Source of the DNA: Ohtaekwangia sp036503775
Lineage (GTDB): Bacteria > Bacteroidota > Bacteroidia > Cytophagales > Cyclobacteriaceae
Assembly (NCBI GenBank): GCA_036503775.1
Contig: DASXWH010000043.1
Span: 1-19,096, forward strand
DNA length: 19,096 nt
Direction of reading: 5' to 3'
Shown here: one piece after another, positions 1 through 8,352 of the stretch
How the letters are laid out: each line of letters begins with the position of its first letter
Numbering within the stretch: the first letter of the stretch is position 1
Translations under genes and position numbers: made by a program
Notes under the pieces: model-generated
The model's input: the letters and a program-made list of their open reading frames with translations, nothing else
Database searches by the model: none
Told to the model about the DNA's origin: nothing

Positions 1-2784
1 CCACTGCCGGGAGTCAACATCGTAATAAAAGGTACAACTACCGGAACAACCACAGATGCTAATGGATATTACTCTATCCGCGTTCCGGTTGGTGCCGTGC
101 TCGTGTTTTCATTTATCGGTATGCGAACACAGGAAGTACTAGTGACTGAAAAAAATCTTCAGCCTGCTCCGGTAAAATCTTCTGCTGAGAAAAATAGTAA
201 ACCAGGCCGGCACCGACAGAAAGATGCTCGCCCGGTACACTCTTTATATAAAGATACCCTTTCTAGAAAAGTACCCGGTGTAGCCGTGCTGACTGACGAG
301 ACGCCTTCCTATGCAGGCAAGAAGGAAATCGATCCCGATGAAGTTCATTCCATCAGGCGCTCAGGAAACAAATACCTGATCAGGACCCGAGATATGATTC
401 AGCGTACGGGATTTTCCCTGCAGTTCACGACCTCCTATGGCATCGATCAGGTCAATAAACTCCCGCATTTCCAGACTACCTACGCGCAGGGCCGACCTTT
501 CAACGGAGCGTTGTCATGGCAGGGGGCTGATCAGCAGGAAATATTCTCGTGGGGGCCGCTGGTAAAAACGCTTGAATTTGACGGAAGTAATTATCCATAT
601 GATAAGAATGGAAAACTTGTACCTGCCGGCACGGGAAATTCAATACCGGCTAAGATCTATGATGCCCGGAATTTTTTTCGGGATGGATCCGTGTTTGCCA
701 ATGAGCTTATGTTTGCACTTCCCACTGCGAAAAGCGGAACATTATTATTTGATGTGGAGAGCAGAGACCGGAAAGGCATAATCCCCCATTCAGACTACCA
801 ACGATTGAATGCCAGTGTCAAGCTGAAGAATTTTCGCCCTTCGAAAAACATATCAGTCAATGCTTCTGCTTCCGCTAACCGCTCACAGGGAAATTTGCTG
901 ACACGGGGTGGAAACTTGTCCGCTATAATCGGTAGCGTCTATCGTACGCCCGTCACCTTTGATAATACCAATGGACAATCAAACAAGAATGCAGTCCATG
1001 CACGCGATGCCTACCGGCTGGTAGATGGAACTGTACGATCACATGCTCCGGGGTTGGCCGATAATCCGTTTGGTCTGGTTAATGAGCTTCCGGATGATGA
1101 AAATCTCCAGCGCCTGATGGGAAGTTTATCCGTGCGCTACACCAAAGACAAATTTGAATTTATACTGGCGGGTGATGCCGATTACCAGCAGACGGATAAT
1201 ACATTCGGAATACCCGCGGGTTATTCCGGATACCCCGATGGACGCATAACACAGCGGAGCGATGATCAGTTGTTAACTAACATTTTCATATCTCCCTCCT
1301 ATACCTGGTACGGTAACGGAACGGAACTTAAGTTGAGCGGATCATACCAGAATCAGTATACCTATCGTGACCTGACACGTAGGGATGGCTTTGGTTTCAA
1401 TGGTGAGTCGCTTGAAGATCCAGAAGCTGCCGATCACGTGATCACACGGGAAAACACCCTTGGACGCGTATCGCATGAAGTTATGGCAAGCGTCAAGCTG
1501 GAACGCAATGATTGGTTGATCCTGGAGCTTACTAACCGCAGTTACTTTTCCAACACGATCAAACCCGGCCATTACACGAATTTATTTCCGACCCTGGGTG
1601 CCAGCATCGACTTATCCGAGCTGATCTATGTTGAACCGATCCAGGACTTGAAATTTTTCGCTTCACTTTCAAGGTCTATCCGCGAGGGGCCACTGCTGTA
1701 TTCAAACTGGGCCTATGGCTCTGCCCGCATGGCTGTTGAAAATTACAATGCATTCTACGAGAACAATGAGCTGTTTTTTCACGATGGACTCAATCCGGAA
1801 ACAGAACGGAAATTTGAAGTGGGTACAAAGCTCTTTGTTTTTTCCGGTTTGTCCTTTCATGCTTCCTGGTTCCATAATCGTACCCTTGATTTTATTGCTC
1901 CTGTCTGGAATGGTGATCAATATCAATTGGCGAATGCGGCTGATGTAAAGAATTATGGAAGCTCAATTGAACTTGGTTATAACGGCAGAATTGGATCAGA
2001 GATTGACCTGAACACGTACCTCCGGTGGAGTACATACAATACGGTTGCCCTCCATGTACCTGCAGATATTGAGTACGTAGCGCTGGCCGGATTTGAAACC
2101 ATTCAAACAGCACTTGCTTCCGGTAAAACCGTTGGCTCGATTTACGGAACAACGTATCTGCGGGACGAAGACGGAAATAAGATTATCGGGAACGATGGAT
2201 TTCCAATCGAAAATATGACGCTGAAAAAAATCGGTGACCCCATTCCCGACTGGACATTAGGCTGGTCTACATACCTCTCGTTCAGAAAATTTACACTTTC
2301 ATTTCTGTTTGATTTTCGTAAAGGTGGGTCGGTGTGGAATGGAACCAATGCCATGCTGGACTACCTCGGTAGGTCATCAGCGACAGGCAAGCTCCGGAAT
2401 ACATCAAACTTTGTTTTTGATGGTGTCGATAGTAACGGTAATCGCAACACGGTTCCGGTAAATTTTGCTGATCCATCAAAACCTCTCAGTGAAAACCGAT
2501 GGGTGCGGCATGGATGGGATGGTGTTGGCGAAGATTATATTGAAGATGCTTCCTGGTTCAGGCTGAATGAACTCACATGCTCTTATCAGATCGTTGGCAA
2601 TAGTCATTCCCGGATCAAAGAGGTTAAGCTATCCCTGATCGGCCGGAATCTTTTTGTAGTCACACCGTATAGTGGAGTTGATCCATACTCAACTCTTTTC
2701 GGAAACGCTTCAGGCAGTGGCCTGGATCTTTTCAATACGCCTTCCACCCGCAGTTACAGTGTACAACTCACCTTTAAAATGTAA
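1..2784 (+). CDS. SusC/RagA-like TonB-dependent outer-membrane barrel, plug missing or reduced (5' partial)
   Basis: The frame is open from base 1, so the gene starts upstream of the window; the first possible start inside it (GTG at 97) is an internal valine codon. The first ~48 residues (PLPGVNIVIKGTTTG..., then NGYYSIRVP and FIGM) are the end of a carboxypeptidase-regulatory-like (CarbopepD_reg_2) domain, the normal N-terminal extension of SusC proteins. From about base 400 the protein matches a SusC barrel: YAQG, FSWGP, an ARNFFRDG segment, GNL/YRTP, and C-terminal features such as SWFRLNELTCSYQ, LIGRNLFVVTPYSGVDP and a terminal aromatic-rich strand ending in FKM. What normally lies between, the EVVVVGYG segment and the plug (RVAGV ... 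IRIRG ... PLYVIDG ... DIESIEVL ... NGVI.ITTK), is missing apart from a possible short remnant. It lies 4 nt before the macroglobulin gene, which does carry a plug. No SusD gene is adjacent. Barrel identity is firm; substrate is unknown, and whether it works as a transporter is open. Confidence 0.9.
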   Translation, partial: PLPGVNIVIKGTTTGTTTDANGYYSIRVPVGAVLVFSFIGMRTQEVLVTEKNLQPAPVKSSAEKNSKPGRHRQKDARPVHSLYKDTLSRKVPGVAVLTDETPSYAGKKEIDPDEVHSIRRSGNKYLIRTRDMIQRTGFSLQFTTSYGIDQVNKLPHFQTTYAQGRPFNGALSWQGADQQEIFSWGPLVKTLEFDGSNYPYDKNGKLVPAGTGNSIPAKIYDARNFFRDGSVFANELMFALPTAKSGTLLFDVESRDRKGIIPHSDYQRLNASVKLKNFRPSKNISVNASASANRSQGNLLTRGGNLSAIIGSVYRTPVTFDNTNGQSNKNAVHARDAYRLVDGTVRSHAPGLADNPFGLVNELPDDENLQRLMGSLSVRYTKDKFEFILAGDADYQQTDNTFGIPAGYSGYPDGRITQRSDDQLLTNIFISPSYTWYGNGTELKLSGSYQNQYTYRDLTRRDGFGFNGESLEDPEAADHVITRENTLGRVSHEVMASVKLERNDWLILELTNRSYFSNTIKPGHYTNLFPTLGASIDLSELIYVEPIQDLKFFASLSRSIREGPLLYSNWAYGSARMAVENYNAFYENNELFFHDGLNPETERKFEVGTKLFVFSGLSFHASWFHNRTLDFIAPVWNGDQYQLANAADVKNYGSSIELGYNGRIGSEIDLNTYLRWSTYNTVALHVPADIEYVALAGFETIQTALASGKTVGSIYGTTYLRDEDGNKIIGNDGFPIENMTLKKIGDPIPDWTLGWSTYLSFRKFTLSFLFDFRKGGSVWNGTNAMLDYLGRSSATGKLRNTSNFVFDGVDSNGNRNTVPVNFADPSKPLSENRWVRHGWDGVGEDYIEDASWFRLNELTCSYQIVGNSHSRIKEVKLSLIGRNLFVVTPYSGVDPYSTLFGNASGSGLDLFNTPSTRSYSVQLTFKM
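259..393 (+). other. Possible shrunken plug remnant in the SusC-like barrel
   Basis: About 45 residues sit where a SusC plug of ~100 or more residues is expected. Three short pieces line up in order with conserved plug motifs: KVPGVAV (bases 268-288) with RVAGV, DPDEVHSI (331-354) with the D.ESIE motif, and KYLIRTRD (370-393) with VI.ITTK. The central plug motifs IRIRG and PLYVIDG have no counterpart. The similarity is by eye and low, so this could also be an unrelated linker. Confidence 0.45.
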
Positions 2785-2788
2785 TCCT

Positions 2789-5700
2789 ATGAAACGCAGA
2801 ACGTATATCTCTCTGATGATCCTGATTGCTTTCATCGTCACAGGTTTTCAGGTTGCGGAAGACCCTGTCTTCATCCAAAAACTGAAGGCCCTGATCCGTG
2901 AATACAACGCATCTTATCCTGAAGAAAAAGTGTATCTCCAGTTTGATAAGCCATTTTACAAACCGGGTGAAACCATCTGGTTCAACGCCATGGTGCTGAA
3001 CAGCAATACCCATACGCCCTCATCCATTAGTGATGTATTGTATGCCGAATTGATCGATCCAAAAGGTAATGTGGCAGCACGTCAGGAACTGGTGATAAAA
3101 GAAGGGACCACACACGGTGATTTCACTATAGCGGAAAACACTCCGGGAGGAATGTATCGGGTCCGTGCTTTCACGCACTGGATGAAAAATTTTGGTGATG
3201 ACGCCTGTTTTAAAAAGGAAATTCAGATCCAACGCGTGATCACCCCGCGGTTGCTCCTTAAACTCGATTATGAAAAGGAATCGTATGGAGCAAATGATGA
3301 GGTGGTTGTTAATGTCACGGTTAGCAACCTGAAAAATGAAAAAGTGTCCGGAGCAGATATTAACTATAGTGTACGATTGAGCGGTAATCTGTTCTTAAAC
3401 CATACAGCAACAACAGGTAAAAACGGAATTAGCCGTATAGCCTTTCGCCTCCCCCCTGGTCTGAGTACTGCCGATGGACTGTTTCAGGCTGTGGTGTCAA
3501 CACAAGGTGTAGAAGAATCTATTTCACGGTCGATACCGATTGTACTGAATCAGATCTCGTTGCAGTTCTTTCCGGAAGGTGGACATCTGGTAGAAAACGT
3601 AAACACCCGCGTAGCCTTCAAGGCACTTAATGAATTTTCCAAAGGTGCTGATGTTGCCGGAAGCATAGTAGATGACAGTAATACGGTGATCACGCGTTTT
3701 GAAAGCTTTCATATGGGAATGGGTGCCTTTGAATTTAAACCGGCAGCCGGCAGAAAATATTTTGCACAGATTGATACCCCGTCAGGAAATACAACACGCA
3801 CGCCTTTACCTCAGGTGCTTTCATCCGGGTATGTATTGAATCTGAAATCCGCAGATTCAGTAAACCTGGAATGGAATATTCATTCACCAACGGAACAACA
3901 AATTTACCTCGCGGGGCAGGTTCATGGTGAACTTGTTTACACCGAAAGTATCACGGTCTCAGCAGGTGCGAATACAGTAAGAATACCTACGGAAAAATTT
4001 CCGGCCGGTATTGCTGCATTCACGCTCTTTGATGCTGAAGGCAATCCACGATGTGAGCGACTGGTGTTTACCAATCGCGATAAGGGACTGCATATAAAAC
4101 TGACCACAGACAAAACACAATACCTTCCACGCGAAAAAGTACAACTGAATATAGAAACCACAGATGATTCCGGGAGACCGTTAGCAGCCAAGCTTTCTCT
4201 GGCCGTAGCCGATGATCAGATCATATCGTTTGCCGATGATAAACAGGATAACATTCTTTCCGCGATGTTATTATCTTCTGAGGTGCGGGGTGAAATCCAG
4301 GAACCGTCTTTCTATTTCGATCCGGCAGAACCAAAGGCTATCGCAGCGCTTGACTACCTGCTGATGACACAAGGGTGGCGCAGATTTACCTGGAAAGAAA
4401 TTATCAAACCTACGCGCAACATTACGTTCAATCCGGAAAAAGTAAAAAACATTTCAGGACAGATTGTGGACAGCAACCGGGAAGGGTTTGCTACCGAGGT
4501 AACGCTCATCGAAGCGGGCAATAAACGCAGGGTTGAAAAGGTAAAGACGACACCGGATGGGCGCTTTGTATTTATGAACATTGATCCTACCGTTTCTATA
4601 TTACTTCTCGCGCGCAAGCCATCAGAGATTTCATTGCAAAAAGAAATGCCATTTTTCATTGCACTGAATGATAAAGACGGAACAAAACTATACCGGGATA
4701 CCGATGGCGCCCCGATTGTTAGCCCACCTCCTGTAGAAGAAGCAGCCGAAGTTGAAGTAGTTGAGGAAGGTGGATTGAATATGGGGATGGATGAGGACGT
4801 GGCGAGTTTAAGTGAGGTTGTTGTCGTTGGTTATTCTTCGGTGGAATCGAAATCACTTACCGGAAGTATCCAGCGAATTAACCGTGGCGGACTTGAAACA
4901 AGCTTCTCCCCTGTGACGGTTGATCATCTGCTTCAAGGCCGCGTTGCAGGTGTAATGATTACACCTCAACAGGGAAGTGCCGGTGCAAGTACCAACATCC
5001 GGATCCGGGGTGTATCGTCACTCGGAAACGGGAACAATGATCCACTGTACGTAATCGATGGCCAGGTTATCGGCACAAGCCTTAACCATAACTTTTCAAA
5101 CGGAACCATGCTTGGTCCTGAAGACATTGAGTCAATTGAGATATTACACTCATCACAAGCCATGGCACTTTTTGGCAGTCGCGCGTCTAATGGCGTGATC
5201 AATATTACCACAAAGTCCAGGATCAACTACGGCTATTTTCACACCCGCAGAAAAAACGCACGGTATTCAAGTGCTGTTGTCAGGCCCCGGAACTTTTCAG
5301 CCACGCGTGAATTTTATGTTGAGCCTCCGGCAAAAAATCAAACCGGGAAAAGGGAAGATTTCCGTTCCACCGTTTACTGGAATCACACCGTGGTGACGGA
5401 TGAAAAAGGTCGTGCAGCGTTATCCTTTTTTAACAACGATGCGGTGAGTGCCTTCCGGATTACAGCGGAAGGTTTTTCCGGCACGGGATTGATTGGTCGC
5501 AAAGAAAAAGTATATCATACCTTATTGCCGTTCTCACTGGATGCCAAACTTCCAGCGTATCTCGGATTTGAGGATGTACTTAGATTGCCTGTCGTAGTCA
5601 AGAATGAAACATCAACGACATTGTCCGGAAAACTGATTCTCTCGTTGCCGGATGCATTCCGTGTTGAAGAACAACCAACATCCACCGTTGAAGTTCCTCC

Positions 5701-7408
5701 GATGAGTGCAAAGACATTTATCTACACGATCAAGCCAACCGGAATCGAGGGTGAATTTCCCCTGAGCATTAAACTTCAATCGGAAAATTATGAAGATCAG
5801 ACAGAACAAACTATCCGGGTTCAGTCGGTTGGATTTCCCCTGCGCCTGAGTTTCTCCGCCAAACAAAAAGACAAGGCAATCCGGTTTTCGGTTCATGATG
5901 TTGAACAGGGAACGTTGCGTGCTGAGCTTACCGCATTTCCGGATGTGTTGAGTGATCTTTTCACGGGAGCAGAAGCTATTCTTCATGAGCCGTATGGCTG
6001 CTTTGAACAGGTGTCGTCCAGCACATTTCCCAATATACTCGCCCTGCAATTTTTAAGACAATCCGGAATGATTAATCCTGCCATTGAGAAAAAGGCTATG
6101 GGCTACATCCAGGATGGTTATAAGCGGTTGATGGCCTATGAGATCCAGGGCGGTGGGTTTGAATGGTTCGGAAGACCACCTGCACATGAAGGACTGACTG
6201 CATACGGACTCATTGAGTTTATGGAAATGAGTAAAGTGTACAGTGGTGTGAGCCAGGATATGATCAAACGTACACGTGACTGGATGTTGAGTCGGAAAAA
6301 TGGTAAAGGTGGCTTTGAACAACACACGGGTTTACATGGATTTGCGAACGCTTCAAAAGAGGTTGATAACGCTTACATCACCTATGCCCTTTCAGAAACC
6401 GGGGCCACGGATATCATCAAAGAATATGAAAATGCTTACACAGAGGTTATGCGGAGTAAGGATATGTACCGCATGGCACTGGTAGCGAACACAGCCTATA
6501 ACCTGGGTAAGCTTGAACAGTACACCAGTATGATCAGATTATTCCGTAAGGAAGCTGAAACGGAATTCAAAAGCATGAGAATGGATCATTCGGTGATGCG
6601 GAGCTATGGTAATTCGTTAGTAATCGAAACGGTTTCACTTTGGGCTTCCGCGCTCATGAAATCCGAATCTCCTGATCTTGACCTGATCAAAAAATCTATT
6701 GACTGCATTCTGCAAAACCGCACATACGGTCAGTTTGGATCAACACAAGGTACAGCACTGGCGCTTAAAGCGCTTACCGAATATGCGAAGATTATTCGCG
6801 CGACATCCGAAAATGGCGAGATACAAATATTAGTCAACAATACCCTGACGGAAAGCCTGGCCTATGAAAGCGATAACCGCGACAAACTGATCATGAATAA
6901 ATTTGTAAGCAGCCTGGGTAATGGTGAACAGAACCTGCGTGTTTTGTTTAACAACACCGGGCAGCCACTGCCCTATTCCGTGAATGTTCAATGGCGCACG
7001 AAAGAACCTCCGTCCAGCACGAACTGCAAAGTAAAACTGACGACAACATTAGCTGCAGAAACCGTTCGTGGAAATGAAACCGTGAGGCTTGCCATCAATC
7101 TGAAGAACAAAACAACAGACGGACTTCCCATGACTGTAGCTATTGTCGGTATACCAGCCGGCTTAAGTGTTCAGCCCTGGCAATTGAAGGAGCTGCAGGA
7201 GAAAAACGTGTTTGACTTTTATGAGATCATGAATAACAACCTTGTGCTGTATTATCGTGAAATGGGGCCAGCCGAAATACATGTCGTAAATCTCGATCTA
7301 AAAGCTGAAATCCCCGGAACGTATACCGCTTCTCCGAGCAGTGCTTATTTATACTATACCAATGAATATAAGGATTGGGTACGTGGAACATCGGTAACTA
7401 TTCATTGA
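2789..7408 (+). CDS. Alpha-2-macroglobulin-like protein with embedded TonB-receptor plug domain
   Basis: 1539 aa. The start chosen is ATG 2789, because it gives a signal peptide (MKRRTYISLMILIAFIVTG) and follows the upstream stop by 4 nt; the frame stays open upstream to 2672, inside the barrel gene. No lipobox Cys is present, so export to the periplasm or beyond is inferred rather than lipid anchoring. Domains: MG2 at ~46-150 (KVYLQFDKPFYKPGETIWF); further macroglobulin-like beta domains to ~550; a carboxypeptidase-regulatory-like domain at ~554-650; an acidic Pro/Glu/Val linker at ~640-670; a complete SusC-type plug at ~673-810; the A2M domain from ~858 (STVYWNHTVVTDEKG); a helical thioester domain with YGCFEQ (Cys1071, Gln1074); and a C-terminal receptor-binding-like beta domain at ~1415-1539. 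Family knowledge: A2M proteins trap proteases, with the Cys-Gln thioester linking covalently to targets. The CxEQ is intact, so covalent trapping is plausible. MG2 proteins with plugs exist in Bacteroidota, but their role is uncharacterised as far as I know. Translational coupling with the barrel gene is likely. Confidence 0.92.
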   Translation: MKRRTYISLMILIAFIVTGFQVAEDPVFIQKLKALIREYNASYPEEKVYLQFDKPFYKPGETIWFNAMVLNSNTHTPSSISDVLYAELIDPKGNVAARQELVIKEGTTHGDFTIAENTPGGMYRVRAFTHWMKNFGDDACFKKEIQIQRVITPRLLLKLDYEKESYGANDEVVVNVTVSNLKNEKVSGADINYSVRLSGNLFLNHTATTGKNGISRIAFRLPPGLSTADGLFQAVVSTQGVEESISRSIPIVLNQISLQFFPEGGHLVENVNTRVAFKALNEFSKGADVAGSIVDDSNTVITRFESFHMGMGAFEFKPAAGRKYFAQIDTPSGNTTRTPLPQVLSSGYVLNLKSADSVNLEWNIHSPTEQQIYLAGQVHGELVYTESITVSAGANTVRIPTEKFPAGIAAFTLFDAEGNPRCERLVFTNRDKGLHIKLTTDKTQYLPREKVQLNIETTDDSGRPLAAKLSLAVADDQIISFADDKQDNILSAMLLSSEVRGEIQEPSFYFDPAEPKAIAALDYLLMTQGWRRFTWKEIIKPTRNITFNPEKVKNISGQIVDSNREGFATEVTLIEAGNKRRVEKVKTTPDGRFVFMNIDPTVSILLLARKPSEISLQKEMPFFIALNDKDGTKLYRDTDGAPIVSPPPVEEAAEVEVVEEGGLNMGMDEDVASLSEVVVVGYSSVESKSLTGSIQRINRGGLETSFSPVTVDHLLQGRVAGVMITPQQGSAGASTNIRIRGVSSLGNGNNDPLYVIDGQVIGTSLNHNFSNGTMLGPEDIESIEILHSSQAMALFGSRASNGVINITTKSRINYGYFHTRRKNARYSSAVVRPRNFSATREFYVEPPAKNQTGKREDFRSTVYWNHTVVTDEKGRAALSFFNNDAVSAFRITAEGFSGTGLIGRKEKVYHTLLPFSLDAKLPAYLGFEDVLRLPVVVKNETSTTLSGKLILSLPDAFRVEEQPTSTVEVPPMSAKTFIYTIKPTGIEGEFPLSIKLQSENYEDQTEQTIRVQSVGFPLRLSFSAKQKDKAIRFSVHDVEQGTLRAELTAFPDVLSDLFTGAEAILHEPYGCFEQVSSSTFPNILALQFLRQSGMINPAIEKKAMGYIQDGYKRLMAYEIQGGGFEWFGRPPAHEGLTAYGLIEFMEMSKVYSGVSQDMIKRTRDWMLSRKNGKGGFEQHTGLHGFANASKEVDNAYITYALSETGATDIIKEYENAYTEVMRSKDMYRMALVANTAYNLGKLEQYTSMIRLFRKEAETEFKSMRMDHSVMRSYGNSLVIETVSLWASALMKSESPDLDLIKKSIDCILQNRTYGQFGSTQGTALALKALTEYAKIIRATSENGEIQILVNNTLTESLAYESDNRDKLIMNKFVSSLGNGEQNLRVLFNNTGQPLPYSVNVQWRTKEPPSSTNCKVKLTTTLAAETVRGNETVRLAINLKNKTTDGLPMTVAIVGIPAGLSVQPWQLKELQEKNVFDFYEIMNNNLVLYYREMGPAEIHVVNLDLKAEIPGTYTASPSSAYLYYTNEYKDWVRGTSVTIH
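4805..5218 (+). other. SusC-type plug domain inside the macroglobulin gene
   Basis: Residues ~673-810 of the macroglobulin read as a textbook SusC plug: SLSEVVVVGYSS (TonB-box-like segment), LLQGRVAGVMITPQQG, ASTNIRIRGVSSL, DPLYVIDGQVI, PEDIESIEILHSSQAMALFG, SRASNGVINITTKS. Every conserved plug block is present and in order. No barrel follows; the A2M domain begins about 48 residues later. Confidence 0.9.
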
Positions 7409-7490
7409 CCTGTTAACAACCTGATAATCCGGGTAACCATTTGCTCTTAATAGCTTAATACATACAAAAACACGCTCTCATACATACCTT

Positions 7491-7498
7491 TAATTTTG
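7491..7498 (+). promoter_or_regulatory. Putative -7 element of the GT2 gene pair
   Basis: TAATTTTG matches the Bacteroidota -7 consensus TAnnTTTG exactly and ends 20 nt before the ATG at 7519. No TTTG is found at the usual ~19-21 bp further upstream, so only half of the promoter is supported. The rest of the 110-bp gap shows no strong hairpin. Confidence 0.45.
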
Positions 7499-7518
7499 TG
7501 GGTAAATAAGGGTACCGT

Positions 7519-8349
7519 ATGAGAGCCTCTGTTATTATTGCGACTTACAATAACCCAGCCTGGCTGGAAAAAGTGTTGTGGGGTTATGAAGTGCAAACCT
7601 ACGACAACTTTGAAGTGCTTATTGCAGATGATGGCTCCGGTGAAGATACCCTGAAAGTAATTGAACGCTTCAAAAACAATTCACATCTCCGCATCATTCA
7701 TGTGTGGCATGAAGATAAAGGTTACCGGAAGTGCCAGATTCTCAACAAGGCTATAGCAGCATCATCCTCTCCCTACCTCATTTTCACTGACGGAGATTGT
7801 ATTCCACGTGCTGACTTTGTGGCTACGCATATTCAACATGCTCAAAAAGGTTTTTTTCTGTCCGGAGGTGCGGTAAGACTCCCCATGCGAACAAGTTGTA
7901 CGATTTCCAGAGAAGATATTATTGAAGGATCTGCATTTGATCTCCATTGGCTTAACGCTAATGGTCACTCCAAAAAACTATTCAAGAATCTGAAATTAAC
8001 ATCACGGCCCTGGATAGCGAAACTCATGAACATCATTACTCCGGCCAAAGCAACCTGGAATGGAGGTAACTCTTCCGGCTGGAAAGAAGATATTCTTCGC
8101 ATAAATGGATTCGATGAACGCATGGAATACGGAGGGCAGGATCGTGAATTGGGTGAACGTCTGAAAAACAGCGGCATTCGCGCGAAGCAAATTCGTTACA
8201 GTGCCATTTGTATTCATCTGGATCATTCCCGGAGTTATAAAACGAATTACTCCATCCGGAATAATAACTGGCTGAGACGGTACACCAGAAGATACAAGTC
8301 AGCCTGGACCTCCTACGGCATTACCAAACGCGTACCTTCTTTCGCGTAA
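7519..8349 (+). CDS. Family 2 glycosyltransferase (first of tandem pair)
   Basis: 276 aa, cytoplasmic, with no signal peptide or clear membrane segment. It transfers a sugar from a nucleotide-sugar donor; donor and acceptor cannot be read from the sequence. GT-A fold signatures: N-terminal SVIIATYNN, nucleotide-binding DDGS at 37-40, metal-binding DGD at 91-93 (TDGDC), and a Glyco_transf_7C-like block at ~181-215 (NGGNSS, NGFDE, GGQDRELGERL), where Asp208 is the probable counterpart of the acidic base region. The C-terminus is basic and aromatic (WLRRYTRRYK), as in peripheral membrane GTs. It starts 20 nt after a -7-like element and is followed after 3 nt by a paralogue, so the two are co-transcribed. 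A role in lipopolysaccharide or other surface-glycan assembly is inferred from the neighbours. Confidence 0.9.
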   Translation: MRASVIIATYNNPAWLEKVLWGYEVQTYDNFEVLIADDGSGEDTLKVIERFKNNSHLRIIHVWHEDKGYRKCQILNKAIAASSSPYLIFTDGDCIPRADFVATHIQHAQKGFFLSGGAVRLPMRTSCTISREDIIEGSAFDLHWLNANGHSKKLFKNLKLTSRPWIAKLMNIITPAKATWNGGNSSGWKEDILRINGFDERMEYGGQDRELGERLKNSGIRAKQIRYSAICIHLDHSRSYKTNYSIRNNNWLRRYTRRYKSAWTSYGITKRVPSFA

Positions 8350-8352
8350 CCC

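Noticed and set aside
97..2784. GTG at 97 as the start of the barrel gene
   Set aside because: The frame is open to base 1 and encodes a carboxypeptidase-regulatory-like domain there; the GTG is an internal Val codon.
2672..2788. Upstream ATG (2672) as the start of the macroglobulin gene
   Set aside because: It would add 39 residues overlapping the barrel gene in another frame and would bury the signal peptide that begins exactly at ATG 2789.
2672..2790. A frameshift splitting one barrel-plus-plug gene in two
   Set aside because: The barrel protein ends with a normal C-terminal strand, the plug lies ~2 kb further on inside a macroglobulin with its own signal peptide, and both frames are intact. 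This is not a broken single gene.
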